From contig NZ_VFNL01000001.1 in NCBI RefSeq assembly GCF_006715565.1, positions 806,001 through 870,000 on the forward strand: a stretch of 64,000 nt of DNA, written 5' to 3'. This DNA is from Microbacterium sp. SLBN-154. GTDB taxonomy: Bacteria; Actinomycetota; Actinomycetes; Actinomycetales; Microbacteriaceae. A model generated the notes under the pieces. That model did not search any database. It was not told where the DNA came from and saw only the letters and a program-made list of their open reading frames with translations. Below, piece after piece: positions 16,401 through 25,234 of this stretch. Numbering within the stretch: position 1 is the first letter of the stretch; every line of letters starts with the position of its first letter. Both the position numbers and the translations under genes were made by a program.

Positions 16401-17534
16401 ATGCCCATCGCTCAGCCCGCGGCATCCGTCTCTCTCGAGGGGTTCGAGCTGCGCGTGGTGCACCTGCCGCTGGTCGCGCCCTTCACGACCTCGTTCGGCA
16501 CCGAGACGGTGCGCGAGGTGATCATCGTGCGTGCTCTCACCGCCGACGGCGACGGGTGGGGCGAGATCGTCACGGGGGCGGCGCCGCTCTACTCCAGCGA
16601 GTACACCCAGAGCGCATGGGACGTCGCGACGCGCTTCCTCGCGCCGGCCCTCCTCGAGCCGGCGCGGGTCGCCCCGCACGAGGTGCCGAGCCTCCTCGCG
16701 CCCATCGTCGGACACCGCATGGCCAAGGCCGGTCTCGAACTCGCCGTCCTCGACGCGGCCCTGCGGGCGGAGACGCGCTCGCTGGGTGCGTTCCTGGGGG
16801 CCGCGGTCGACCGGGTGCCCTCCGGCGTCTCGGTGGGGCTGCAGCGCGACCCCGCGGCGCTCGTCGACGCGGTCAGCGGCTACCTCGCCGAGGGGTACGT
16901 GCGCATCAAGATCAAGATCAAGCCGGGTCGGGATGTCGCCGACACCGCCGCCGTGCGCGACGCGTTCGGCGAGGTGCCGCTGCAGGTCGACGCCAACTCC
17001 GCGTACACGCTCGCCGACATCGACACCCTGGCCGCGCTGGACGCCTTCGACCTGCTGCTCATCGAGCAGCCGCTGCAGGAGGACGACCTCGTCGACCACG
17101 CCGTGCTGGCCGAGCGCGTGCGCACGCCGATCTGCCTGGACGAGTCGATCGTCTCGGCCAAGGCAGCCGGCGACGCGCTCGCGCTGGCGGCGGCGTCGGT
17201 GATCAACGTCAAGGCGGGCCGGGTCGGCGGGTATCTCGAGGCGGTGCGCATCCACGACCTGTGCGTGGCCGCGGGGGTACCCGTCTGGTGCGGCGGCATG
17301 CTCGAGACCGGCATCGGCCGGGCCGCGAACGCGGCCCTCGCCGCTCTTCCCGGTTTCGCCCTTCCCGGGGACGTGTCGGCGGCGAGCCGCTTCTACCACC
17401 GCGACATCGTGACCGAGCCTGCGGTCCTCGACGAGGGGCACGTGCGGGTGCCGACCGGCCCCGGCCTCGGGGTCGAGATCGACCGCGGGTTCCTCGACGA
17501 GGTCACCGCGGAGCGGGTCGAGATCCGGAGGTAA
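16401..17534 (+). CDS. N-succinylamino-acid racemase / o-succinylbenzoate synthase family enolase
   Basis: A 377-residue enolase-superfamily enzyme of the muconate lactonising subgroup. The acid/base lysines are Lys172 and Lys174 (KxK in IKIKPG) and Lys271 (NVKAGRVGG). The Mg2+ ligands are Asp198 (DANSAY), Glu222 (IEQPL) and Asp247 (LDES). PVWCGGMLETGIGRA is typical of the NSAR/OSBS branch, which racemises N-acyl (mainly N-succinyl) amino acids and may also make o-succinylbenzoate for menaquinone. No other men gene is nearby, while a matching GNAT gene is upstream, favouring the amino-acid role. A desuccinylase is not in the window. Confidence 0.85.
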   Translation: MPIAQPAASVSLEGFELRVVHLPLVAPFTTSFGTETVREVIIVRALTADGDGWGEIVTGAAPLYSSEYTQSAWDVATRFLAPALLEPARVAPHEVPSLLAPIVGHRMAKAGLELAVLDAALRAETRSLGAFLGAAVDRVPSGVSVGLQRDPAALVDAVSGYLAEGYVRIKIKIKPGRDVADTAAVRDAFGEVPLQVDANSAYTLADIDTLAALDAFDLLLIEQPLQEDDLVDHAVLAERVRTPICLDESIVSAKAAGDALALAAASVINVKAGRVGGYLEAVRIHDLCVAAGVPVWCGGMLETGIGRAANAALAALPGFALPGDVSAASRFYHRDIVTEPAVLDEGHVRVPTGPGLGVEIDRGFLDEVTAERVEIRR

Positions 17535-17539
17535 CGCCG

Positions 17540-18496
17540 ATGCGGCGTCCCCAACTCCTGCATCTCGGTGGTCGACCCCGTCAACACGCCGAGCGGGAGC
17601 CCCGTCATCGCCGATTCTGCAGGAGTTCGGTCGCCCTCACCGTCGGGCTCCTCCTGACCGGCTGCGCCGGTGGCGTCGAACCGGGTGACGCTGCCTCTCC
17701 GGGCCCGGCCGCACTCCCCGAGGGCGTCGCGGTCGAGATCGTCCAGCTGCGCGCCGATGTCGCGGTGCGTCAGGCGCAGGTGCACATCGTCAACGGCAGT
17801 GACGCCGACCTCGAGATCGGCGACGTCGCCGTCGACGATCCCCGGTTCGTCGCCCCGGCGACCCGCGTGCTGCCCGGACGCACGAGCCGCGTGCCCGCCG
17901 GCGGCGAAGTCGACATCCGTGTGCAGCTCCCCGACGTCGCGTGCGCACGCGACGACGTCGAGCCTTCCGAACCGACCGTCGCGCTCGGATTCACCGTCGA
18001 CGGCGCTGCGGGAACCGCCCGGGTGACGGCCGACGACCCGCTGGGCTTCCTCGCGCCACTGCACGAGCGGGAATGCCGGGCCGCCGCGCTCGCCGAGGCC
18101 GCGACGCTGGCGTTCACCGGGTTCATGCCCGCACCGACGGGAGAGCCGGCCCGCCTCGAGCTGACCGTGACCCCGACCGGCGGCGGCAGCGCGACGCTCG
18201 TCGCGGTGCAGGCGACCAATCTGCTCGACTTCGGCCCGGCGACCGTCGACGGCGCGTTCCCGCTCGATGTGACGGTGGCGCCCGACGACATCGCGCCGAT
18301 CGTCGTCGACATCCCGATCCTCCCCTCGCGCTGCGACCCCCACGCGGTGCAGGAGGACAAGCGCGGCACGATCTTCGACGTCCGGCTCACCCTCGCGGGC
18401 GACCCCGGTGAGATCGAGCTCTTCGTCGGTGACGCGCTGCGTGGCGACATCCTCACCTGGGTGTCGAGCTGGTGCGGATTCGCCGGCACTCCCTAG
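17540..18496 (+). CDS. Secreted lipoprotein, unknown function
   Basis: A 318-residue protein with a long basic N-region, hydrophobic core VALTVGLLLTGC and lipobox cysteine at residue 42. The exported part is beta-rich with two clusters resembling Ig-like domains (strands such as VHIVNGSDADLEIGDVAVDD) and four later cysteines that could form disulfides. No family is recognised. GGAGG at 17527-17531 precedes ATG 17540 by eight bases, and the gap to the racemase gene is five bases, so they are probably co-transcribed. Its TAG stop shares CTAG with the stop of the convergent gene. Confidence 0.7.
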   Translation: MRRPQLLHLGGRPRQHAEREPRHRRFCRSSVALTVGLLLTGCAGGVEPGDAASPGPAALPEGVAVEIVQLRADVAVRQAQVHIVNGSDADLEIGDVAVDDPRFVAPATRVLPGRTSRVPAGGEVDIRVQLPDVACARDDVEPSEPTVALGFTVDGAAGTARVTADDPLGFLAPLHERECRAAALAEAATLAFTGFMPAPTGEPARLELTVTPTGGGSATLVAVQATNLLDFGPATVDGAFPLDVTVAPDDIAPIVVDIPILPSRCDPHAVQEDKRGTIFDVRLTLAGDPGEIELFVGDALRGDILTWVSSWCGFAGTP

Positions 18497-18861
18497 TCCT
18501 CGCGCCCCACCCCGCCGTGGATGGCGACCCCGTCCAGGGCGTCGAGGATCGCCACGCCCAGCGCGCCCCCGGCATGCCAGGGGGTGTACGCCTCGGTCCA
18601 CCAGCGCGTGATCTCGGGCGCCGTCACGCCCGGCAGCACGCGCTCGCGCTCGCGGTCCTCGGGCGCGAGGCGCGGTCTCAGCACCGACAGCACCACGACG
18701 TCGTCGACGACGACCTGCAGGACGGCGCCGTCATCCAGAGGACGCAGTTTGAAAGGGGCGCCGTCGCCGCCGGTCACCCGGTCGTGGACGGATGCCGCGG
18801 CCCGCCCGATCGCGGCCGCATCCACCGGCTCGGGGGTGAGCACCACGCTGCTACGAGGCAT
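18493..18861 (-). CDS. Small protein closing the ESX-like operon, unknown
   Basis: A 122-residue acidic protein starting MPRSSVVLTPEPVDAAAIGR, inside the last codons of eccC (11-base overlap), so it is translated with the secretion operon. It has alternating strands (AVLQVVVDDVVVLSVLRPRL) and a conserved-looking WWTEAYTPWHAGGALG segment near the C-terminus. It has no signal peptide or membrane helix and no family that I recognise. Position suggests a cytosolic accessory or chaperone of the secretion machine. Confidence 0.6.
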   Translation of the reverse strand: MPRSSVVLTPEPVDAAAIGRAAASVHDRVTGGDGAPFKLRPLDDGAVLQVVVDDVVVLSVLRPRLAPEDRERERVLPGVTAPEITRWWTEAYTPWHAGGALGVAILDALDGVAIHGGVGRED

Positions 18862-21800
18862 CGGACATCCTCCGTCGGCGTCGCGGACCCGGCTCGCCGG
18901 GATCGTTCTCCGCCGGCGCGGAGGACCCCGCCGGAACCGGTGTCTCGGTCGGCGCCGGCTTCGCCTGGGTGGCCGCACCGGCATCGAATCGGGCCACCTG
19001 CACCAGGGTCGGCCGCTCGCCGCGGCGGGCGAGGCGCCCCCGGCCGGCGATCATCGGCTCGGCGTAGAGCTTGGGGAGCAGCTGTCCCTCGGCGCGGTCG
19101 CCCGACATGATCAGCGCCGTTCCGCCCGTGTCGCGGATGCCCTGCAGCGCCAGGTCGAACATCGCGCGCGAGGCTCCGGCGACCGGCCGGCTGACCACGA
19201 CGTTCAGGCGCAGGTCACGCGCCGACGCGAGGTAGGGCAGAAGCGGGCGGAGGGGTTCGGTACCCCCGGCGGCGAGGATGTCGAAGTCGTCGGCGACGAC
19301 CAGGATGCGCGGGCCCGGCGCGGAGCGGTCGATCGCGCGCTTCTCGAGCTCGGTCGCGATCGACTCCGCCAGCTGACGTCCCTGACGGCCAGAGGTGGCG
19401 TGTCCGCCGAGGTAGGCGTCGGGTACGTCCGCGGCGAGCTCGCCACGTGCGTCGAGAAGACCGACGACGAGCTCCTCGGGAGAGTACCGGTCGATCGCGC
19501 CCTGGACGATGCCTCGGAGGGTCGTGGTCTTGCCGCAGCGGCTGTCGCCGAAGACAAGAAGGTGCGGGTCGCCGGTGGCGAGGTCGAGGGCGACCGGCTG
19601 CATGGTGTCCTGGCGGATGCCGAACGGGATCGCATCGGGCTCGTCGAAGGCGTCGGGAAGCTCGGCGGGCTCGAGCACCTCGGGAAGCAGCCGGATGGGT
19701 GCAGCCTCGGGGCCCTCCCACCGCGCGGCGCTCTCTCGGGCGATGCGTTCGAGGGCGGCGCCGATGTCATCGTCCTCGGCCTCCTCGAGAAGCGGCAGCG
19801 CGATCTGGGCGAAGAGCTTCTCGTCGGTGAGCACCCGGCCCGGCTCGTCGGCCCGGAGGGTGGTGGAGAGCTTGCGTGCGATCTGCGAGTCGGCCGGGTC
19901 GTTGAGCTTCAGCTCCAGTCGGGTGCCGACGAGGTTCTGCAGGTTCATCCGCAGTTCGTTCCAGCGGGACAGGGTCACCACGACGTGGATCCCGAAACTG
20001 CCGCCACGCTCGAGAAGCTGCGCGATGGGTGCCTCGAGGTCTTCGAACTCGGTGCGGACGGCTCCGAGGCCATCGACGAGCAGAACCACGTCGGCACTCG
20101 GCAGCTCGGGCAGCCGCCCCGCGGCGTGCTGGCGGCGCATGTCGGCGAGGGAGTCGAGGTTCTGCTCGCGGAACACCCGTTCCCGGACGGCGAGCATGCC
20201 GGTGAGCTCTTCGAGCAGCCGCCCGAGGCGCTCCCGGTGTCCCCGGGTCGCGACGCCGCCGACGTGGGGGAAGGGCTCGATCCGCGCGAGCCCGCCGCCG
20301 GTGAGGTCCATGCCGTAGACGCTCACCTCGCGCGGGGAATGGGTGAAGGCGAGCGCGGTCGCGAGGGTTCGCAGGAACGTCGAGCGCCCCGACTGCGGGG
20401 CGCCCATGATCGAGACGTGACCGCCCGAGCGAGTGAGATCCAGCAGCCACGGCTCCTGCCGCTGCCGGCTCGGGTCATCGAGCAGACCGATGGGTGCCCT
20501 CAGGGTGCCGGCGACGGCTTCGCCTTCGCTGCTGGGAAGCACGCCGCCGAGGGTGAGCACCGGCGGGAGCGGGGGAAGCCACACCGGGCGGGTGCGGGCG
20601 ACCCCGCGGGCGACGCGTTCGGTCGCGGCCTGCACGAGGGTGCGCCCGGTGACCGGAACCTCGGGTTGCGAGCTGTCGAGCCCGGCGGTGTCGCCGGGGT
20701 CGGGGTCCAGGGCGCGGAGGTCGTAGGGCGGGAGGGGCAGCACCGGCGGCGCGACCTCACGCTCGGGGCCGCGTTCGATCCGCTCCGGCACCGGACCCGA
20801 GACGTAGCCCGCGCGGAATCGCGTGTACACCGAGGTGTCGACCTTCAGATAGCCGAACCCGGGGATGGCGGGCAGGTGGAACGCGTCGGGGCTGTCGAGC
20901 ACGACGGCCGATTCGGCCTCGCTGAAGGTGCGCAGGCCGATGCGGTACGACAGATAGGTGTCCAGGCCCCGCAGGCGCCCCGCCTCGATGCGCTGGCTCG
21001 AGAGCAGCAGGTGCACGCCGATCGATCGACCGATGCGCCCGATCGTGAGGAGCAGCTCGACGAAGTCGGGCTCGGCGGTGAGGAGCTCGCCGAACTCGTC
21101 GATGACGAGGAAGAGATGCGGCAGCGGCGGCAGATCGTCGCGTTCGCGACGCAGCTGGCGGTAGTGGCCGATGGATGCCGCGTTGCCGGCCTCTTTCAGC
21201 AGGCGCTGGCGGCGCACCACCTCGCCCTGAATGCTCGCGCGGGCGCGCTCGGTCAGCTGCGGATCGTCGGCGAGATTGTCGATGATGCCGGCGACGTGGG
21301 GAAGCGGGGCGAACGGCGCGAACGCCGCGCCGCCCTTGTAGTCCACGAGGATCATCGACAGATCGTCGGGGGCGTGGGTCAGGGCGAGTCCGAGGATGAG
21401 CGTGCGCAGCAGCTCGCTCTTTCCCGACCCTGTCGCGCCGATGCAGATGCCGTGGGGGCCCATGCCGAGCTGCGCCGATTCCTTCAGATCGAGCAGGACC
21501 GGGGCGCCGCGGTCGTCGATGCCGATCGGCACGCGCAGGAAGTCTCCGGCGCTTCGGGGGCGCCAGGCTGAGGCGACGTCGATCGTGTCGACGTCGGCGA
21601 CCCCGAGCAGCTCGGTGACATCGGGGGCGAGGACGGTGCCGCTGTCGGTGGAGCTCGTGCGGGTGAGGCGGAGGCCCGCGAGCGGGCGCCCGATCACCTC
21701 GAGCAGAGCGATGTCGACGGGGTCGGGCTGGATATCGGTGACGGCGGGGTCGCCGCTTCCCGGCGTCTCCACCGTGGCGGTCCCGCCCGAAAGGGTGACG

Positions 21801-22891
21801 CGGGTGGAGACCGTCGAGGGCTCCTTCAGCCGGTCGTCGACGATGTGGACGACGGTCACACCGAGGTCGGCCAGGTCGAACGCGGCGTCGATGCGGGGGA
21901 GCGCGGTCGCGGAGCCTCCGTCCTCGTCGATGAAGATGACGAGACGACCCGGCTTGGTGCGTCGCCCGGCGCGGCGGGCCGCGGCGGTGGCGGCGGCGCG
22001 GTCGCGAAGCTCGTCGCGGAGGAGGGTGAGGAGCTCCGGCAGCGACGGTGCGATGCGCCGTGCGGCGAGGGCGCCGGCGGGGATGTCGCTCGCGGCGACG
22101 TGCGGCAGCAGGTCGAATCCGCGCCACTCGTCGCGCACGCGCGCGGGGAGGACGGCGGCGAGGTGGACGTCGTCGGGCGAGTGGAGCGCGGCGATCTGCG
22201 CGGCGATCCCGCGGCAGACCTGGAGGGCCGTCTCGCGGTCTCCGACGATCGAGACCTGGCCGCCCCGCTCGAGGTCGACCTCTGCCGGCATCCCCTGCGA
22301 CAGACCGGCGAGGCGTACCATCCGCTCGGCCGATTCGCGCATCACCGGGTCGAACGGCTGCACCGGATTCTGTTCCGGCGGCAGCGAGACATCGACGGCG
22401 CGCAGGTCGGCGGTGCCGATCCTGACGCGGAGGAAGTCGGCGTCGCCCGGCCGGCGCTCCCAGCGTCGCGCGGGATTGAGCGCGACTTCGACCAGGGTCG
22501 CGGGGGCCGGGTGGAGGGCGAGGGAGGCCTCGCGGTGGACGTCGGCGAGCTCGCGCACCTCGCCGCGGGTGCGTTCGAGGTAGTCGAGATAGCGCTCGCG
22601 CTGGAGTCGGCGCTGGCGCGCGGCGTTGCCGCGCGAGCTGAAGGCCATGCCGACGCCGCCGACGAGGGCAACGACGAGGATGACCGCGCCGACGACGACC
22701 ATGATCGGGTTGTTGCGCAGCAGCACGATCATCGTGATCGACGACAGGCTGCCCACGACCGGCAGGAGCGACTGGATGGGAAAGCCCGAAGCCCCTTCGC
22801 CGAGGGGCGGTGGCGGGGCGAGCATGATCTCGGCCGGCGGCTCGACCGGGGTGGTGAGGCGCGCGGGGCGGTGGATGACGCGGAGGGTCAT
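18851..22891 (-). CDS. eccC: EccC-type FtsK/SpoIIIE ATPase of type VII secretion
   Basis: A 1346-residue single-chain EccC. Two membrane helices (about 45-85) are followed by three ATPase domains. D1 has Walker A GATGSGKS (485-492) with ILVDYKGG and LVIDEFGELL. D2 has GAPQSGRST (830-838), where the Walker lysine is Arg836. D3 has GDSRCGKT (1115-1122). D1 is the domain expected to drive export, while D2 and D3 bind substrate C-termini in known EccC proteins. The start ATG 22891 overlaps the stop of the MinD-like gene (ATGA). An upstream in-frame extension inside that gene was rejected as non-homologous. Confidence 0.93.
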   Translation of the reverse strand: MTLRVIHRPARLTTPVEPPAEIMLAPPPPLGEGASGFPIQSLLPVVGSLSSITMIVLLRNNPIMVVVGAVILVVALVGGVGMAFSSRGNAARQRRLQRERYLDYLERTRGEVRELADVHREASLALHPAPATLVEVALNPARRWERRPGDADFLRVRIGTADLRAVDVSLPPEQNPVQPFDPVMRESAERMVRLAGLSQGMPAEVDLERGGQVSIVGDRETALQVCRGIAAQIAALHSPDDVHLAAVLPARVRDEWRGFDLLPHVAASDIPAGALAARRIAPSLPELLTLLRDELRDRAAATAAARRAGRRTKPGRLVIFIDEDGGSATALPRIDAAFDLADLGVTVVHIVDDRLKEPSTVSTRVTLSGGTATVETPGSGDPAVTDIQPDPVDIALLEVIGRPLAGLRLTRTSSTDSGTVLAPDVTELLGVADVDTIDVASAWRPRSAGDFLRVPIGIDDRGAPVLLDLKESAQLGMGPHGICIGATGSGKSELLRTLILGLALTHAPDDLSMILVDYKGGAAFAPFAPLPHVAGIIDNLADDPQLTERARASIQGEVVRRQRLLKEAGNAASIGHYRQLRRERDDLPPLPHLFLVIDEFGELLTAEPDFVELLLTIGRIGRSIGVHLLLSSQRIEAGRLRGLDTYLSYRIGLRTFSEAESAVVLDSPDAFHLPAIPGFGYLKVDTSVYTRFRAGYVSGPVPERIERGPEREVAPPVLPLPPYDLRALDPDPGDTAGLDSSQPEVPVTGRTLVQAATERVARGVARTRPVWLPPLPPVLTLGGVLPSSEGEAVAGTLRAPIGLLDDPSRQRQEPWLLDLTRSGGHVSIMGAPQSGRSTFLRTLATALAFTHSPREVSVYGMDLTGGGLARIEPFPHVGGVATRGHRERLGRLLEELTGMLAVRERVFREQNLDSLADMRRQHAAGRLPELPSADVVLLVDGLGAVRTEFEDLEAPIAQLLERGGSFGIHVVVTLSRWNELRMNLQNLVGTRLELKLNDPADSQIARKLSTTLRADEPGRVLTDEKLFAQIALPLLEEAEDDDIGAALERIARESAARWEGPEAAPIRLLPEVLEPAELPDAFDEPDAIPFGIRQDTMQPVALDLATGDPHLLVFGDSRCGKTTTLRGIVQGAIDRYSPEELVVGLLDARGELAADVPDAYLGGHATSGRQGRQLAESIATELEKRAIDRSAPGPRILVVADDFDILAAGGTEPLRPLLPYLASARDLRLNVVVSRPVAGASRAMFDLALQGIRDTGGTALIMSGDRAEGQLLPKLYAEPMIAGRGRLARRGERPTLVQVARFDAGAATQAKPAPTETPVPAGSSAPAENDPGEPGPRRRRRMSDAS

Positions 22892-23649
22892 GCCATGACC
22901 TCCCGTCCGCCGGCGACGAGGGCTGCGGCGAGGCTCAGGACGGCGCGCCGTGCGGCCCGCGGAGCGCGCGGGATGAAGACGACCGGATGCGACGAGGTCG
23001 CCGCGATCGCTCGCGCCACCGCCGAGGAGTCGGGGTCGGTTTCGGTGAGGGCCAGAACCACGGCGGGTTGTTCGGGCAGCGCCTGGATCGCGGGAACGAC
23101 CGCACGCGCGTTCTCGGCGGCGGCGCGGGACGCGTCGGCGACGAGGCACACGACATCGCTGAGCGCGGCGCAGGAACCGAGGTCGGCAAGGGGGTGGTGG
23201 GCGCCGAAATCGGTGACGGCGACATCGAAGAACCGGGTGATCGGTGCCGCTTCAGCCAGCCACGCACCCACCGGGTCGCCGGTGGCGGGCGGGCGGAGGC
23301 CCACGATGCCGCGGCGATCCTCGAGCCCGGTCAGTGCCTCGGCGGTCGTCCGCGCCCCCGCGCGCGTCTCGTTCGGTGCCGTCTCGGCGACTTCGAGCGC
23401 CCGGGCCAGGTCACCGTCGGGGGTGGCGTCGACGGTCAGCACCGACTCGGGGCGACGCGCGGTGATCGCGCGGGTGACCTGCAGGGCGAGGGGGGTGACG
23501 GACGCGTGCGGCGCGAGCGAGAGGAACCCGATGCGACGCGTCGTGGACAGGGGCGCGCGGATCGCGGCATCCTGCGTCGCCAGCACGGTCTGCGCGGCGG
23601 TGGCGCTGCCGAAGACGATGCGGGGAATCGAGGCGAGACCCTGACTCAT
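22888..23649 (-). CDS. MinD/ParA-like protein of the ESX locus with degenerate P-loop
   Basis: A 253-residue protein that follows the MinD fold. The strand IGFLSLAP leads to where KGGxGKT should be, but the sequence there is HASVTPLALQ. The later VDATPDGDLARAL keeps the switch-like aspartate, and there are strands at ITRFFDVAVTDFG and VVCLVADASRAAAENA. Without the deviant Walker lysine it should not hydrolyse ATP conventionally. It overlaps eccD and eccC by four bases on either side, so it belongs to the operon, perhaps as a scaffold. Confidence 0.7.
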   Translation of the reverse strand: MSQGLASIPRIVFGSATAAQTVLATQDAAIRAPLSTTRRIGFLSLAPHASVTPLALQVTRAITARRPESVLTVDATPDGDLARALEVAETAPNETRAGARTTAEALTGLEDRRGIVGLRPPATGDPVGAWLAEAAPITRFFDVAVTDFGAHHPLADLGSCAALSDVVCLVADASRAAAENARAVVPAIQALPEQPAVVLALTETDPDSSAVARAIAATSSHPVVFIPRAPRAARRAVLSLAAALVAGGREVMA

Positions 23650-24965
23650 GAGCCGCCGCCGAACATGCCGAGGAGTTCGTCGTAGATGCCGAGGGCGCCC
23701 AGGAGCAGCGGCAGGAGGGAGACGACCGCGAGGGTCTCGAGGATGTTGCCGAGCCCGCGCAGGCGCGCGCGAGCGGCGGGCTTGGGCGAGACGATGCTCG
23801 CGGTGGCGATGACGGCGGCGACGGCGACACCGACGGCGGGGGCGATCCAGCCGAGGGGTGCGAGCTGCGTGAGGAACGCGGTGAGCCCGATCGCGCCGAC
23901 AGCCGCCCAGAGCGCCCAGCCCTGCGCGCGGAGCGGGAAGGCGCGGAAGCGAAGCGCGGCGACGGCCGCGATGGCGAGGGCGACCAGTCCCGGCCAGAGC
24001 GCATCGGCGAGGACGAGTGCCACCCCGGTGATGGCGAGGGCGGCTGCGACCGCGAGCACGCTCCAGGTGAGGGCGGCGTAGGCGTCGTCGATGGCCGAGA
24101 ACGCCCGGTCGCGGCCGATGCGGTCGCCGGCGGCGGCCTGGGTGTCGAGGGTGGTGAGCCCGGCGGCCGACAGGGCGATCCAGGGCAGGGGCCCCGTGAC
24201 GAAGGCGGCCACCACCGCGGTGATCGCGGCGGCGGCGGGGTCGGTGACGCCCGCGATGAGAAGGACGAGCAGGAGCGTGCCGAGCACCGCGCCGAGTGCG
24301 CCGCCGGCGAGGGCTCCGGGCGACCGGCGGGCGACGCCGATCGCGACGAGGACGGTGGTGGACGCGGTGGCGAGTCCGACCGCGGCACCCAGGAGCAGAT
24401 CGGAGGTGAGGGTGGCGGCGGCGATGGCCAGCACGGCCGCGATTCCTGCCGCGGCTGCCCCGACGGCGGCCGACACCCGACGGATCCCGCCGAGCCCGAG
24501 CCCGGCCGCAGTGGCGAGGAGGATCACGAACGCCGCGATCTGGATCGCCGCGGCCGCGTCGCCCGGCAGGGGCAGGAGCAGGGCGCCGCCGCCGACGGCC
24601 AACGCGATGCCGGTGCCGGCCGCCAGTGCGCGGGCGCGGGAGTCCCACCGGTCAGGGCGGCTGTCGTGGGCGTCGGCGGCGGCATCGGTCACGTCGATGA
24701 CGACGGGCGAGGGCGGTGCTGCCTCGAGGCGCTCCAGGCGCAGCAGGGTGCCGTCGAGCAGGTCGAGCTGCGTGGGGGTGCGGGCGATGTCGAGCTGTTC
24801 GCCGTCGGGGGCGACGAGGGTGAGCGGGCGCGCGACGGTGCCCTCGGTCTCGCCGAGGAGATCGAGCAGGCGCGGCAGAGCCGATCCGAGCGACTCGTCG
24901 CTCGGGACGACGAGCTCGGCGCGGGCGTGGGCGCCGGCGACGGTGACGCGGGTGTAGATGCTCAC
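23646..24965 (-). CDS. eccD: EccD-type membrane channel component of type VII secretion
   Basis: A 439-residue protein. An N-terminal ubiquitin-like (YukD) domain occupies about residues 1-85, beginning with SIYTRVTVAGAHARAELVVP. A linker (about 86-120) and about 11 hydrophobic helices to the C-terminus follow, the standard EccD layout. GTG 24965 forms GTGA with the stop of the preceding small gene; a longer in-frame extension lacks homology to the family. Known EccD proteins form the dimeric barrel of the ESX pore. Confidence 0.88.
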   Translation of the reverse strand: MSIYTRVTVAGAHARAELVVPSDESLGSALPRLLDLLGETEGTVARPLTLVAPDGEQLDIARTPTQLDLLDGTLLRLERLEAAPPSPVVIDVTDAAADAHDSRPDRWDSRARALAAGTGIALAVGGGALLLPLPGDAAAAIQIAAFVILLATAAGLGLGGIRRVSAAVGAAAAGIAAVLAIAAATLTSDLLLGAAVGLATASTTVLVAIGVARRSPGALAGGALGAVLGTLLLVLLIAGVTDPAAAAITAVVAAFVTGPLPWIALSAAGLTTLDTQAAAGDRIGRDRAFSAIDDAYAALTWSVLAVAAALAITGVALVLADALWPGLVALAIAAVAALRFRAFPLRAQGWALWAAVGAIGLTAFLTQLAPLGWIAPAVGVAVAAVIATASIVSPKPAARARLRGLGNILETLAVVSLLPLLLGALGIYDELLGMFGGGS

Positions 24966-25234
24966 AGGGCCTCCGGTGCGTAGGGCAGGACGATTCCGGA
25001 CGCGTTCGCCTGCTCGCGGGCGGCGGCTTGGTCGGCCAGGAGCTGACTGACGAACGAGATGCCCGCGCACACCGCGCAGGCGATCGCGGCGACGATGATC
25101 GAGCCGATCAGACGCTTCATGTGGTCGTTGACGGTGCGGCGTTCGTCGATGTGTCCGTAGAGGAGGGCCGAGCCCAGTCGCATCCGCTGGATCTTCGCCT
25201 GCTCGATGAGCACGGCGTCCTTCTGATCAGGCAT
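24962..25234 (-). CDS. Single-helix membrane protein of the ESX operon (EccB N-terminus-like topology)
   Basis: A 90-residue protein with a charged cytoplasmic N-terminus (residues 1-40, including ALLYGHIDERRTVNDHMKRL), one membrane helix (about 42-68) and a short external tail. Position-wise and topologically it resembles only the N-terminal anchor of EccB, without the large periplasmic domain. Homology is not established. It overlaps the DUF6177-like gene by eight bases and eccD by four. Confidence 0.65.
   Translation of the reverse strand: MPDQKDAVLIEQAKIQRMRLGSALLYGHIDERRTVNDHMKRLIGSIIVAAIACAVCAGISFVSQLLADQAAAREQANASGIVLPYAPEAL

Noticed and set aside
18521..21571. A 1016-codon open frame on the plus strand opposite eccC
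   Set aside because: It is antisense to a well-conserved ATPase gene. Long antisense frames are expected at this GC content, and its translation is low-complexity Arg/Gly/Glu without domains.
22888..24648. A single 586-codon protein including the MinD-like part
   Set aside because: The first about 330 codons lie out of frame within eccD and are Arg/Pro-rich. The MinD-like sequence begins at ATG 23649, with an ATGA overlap.
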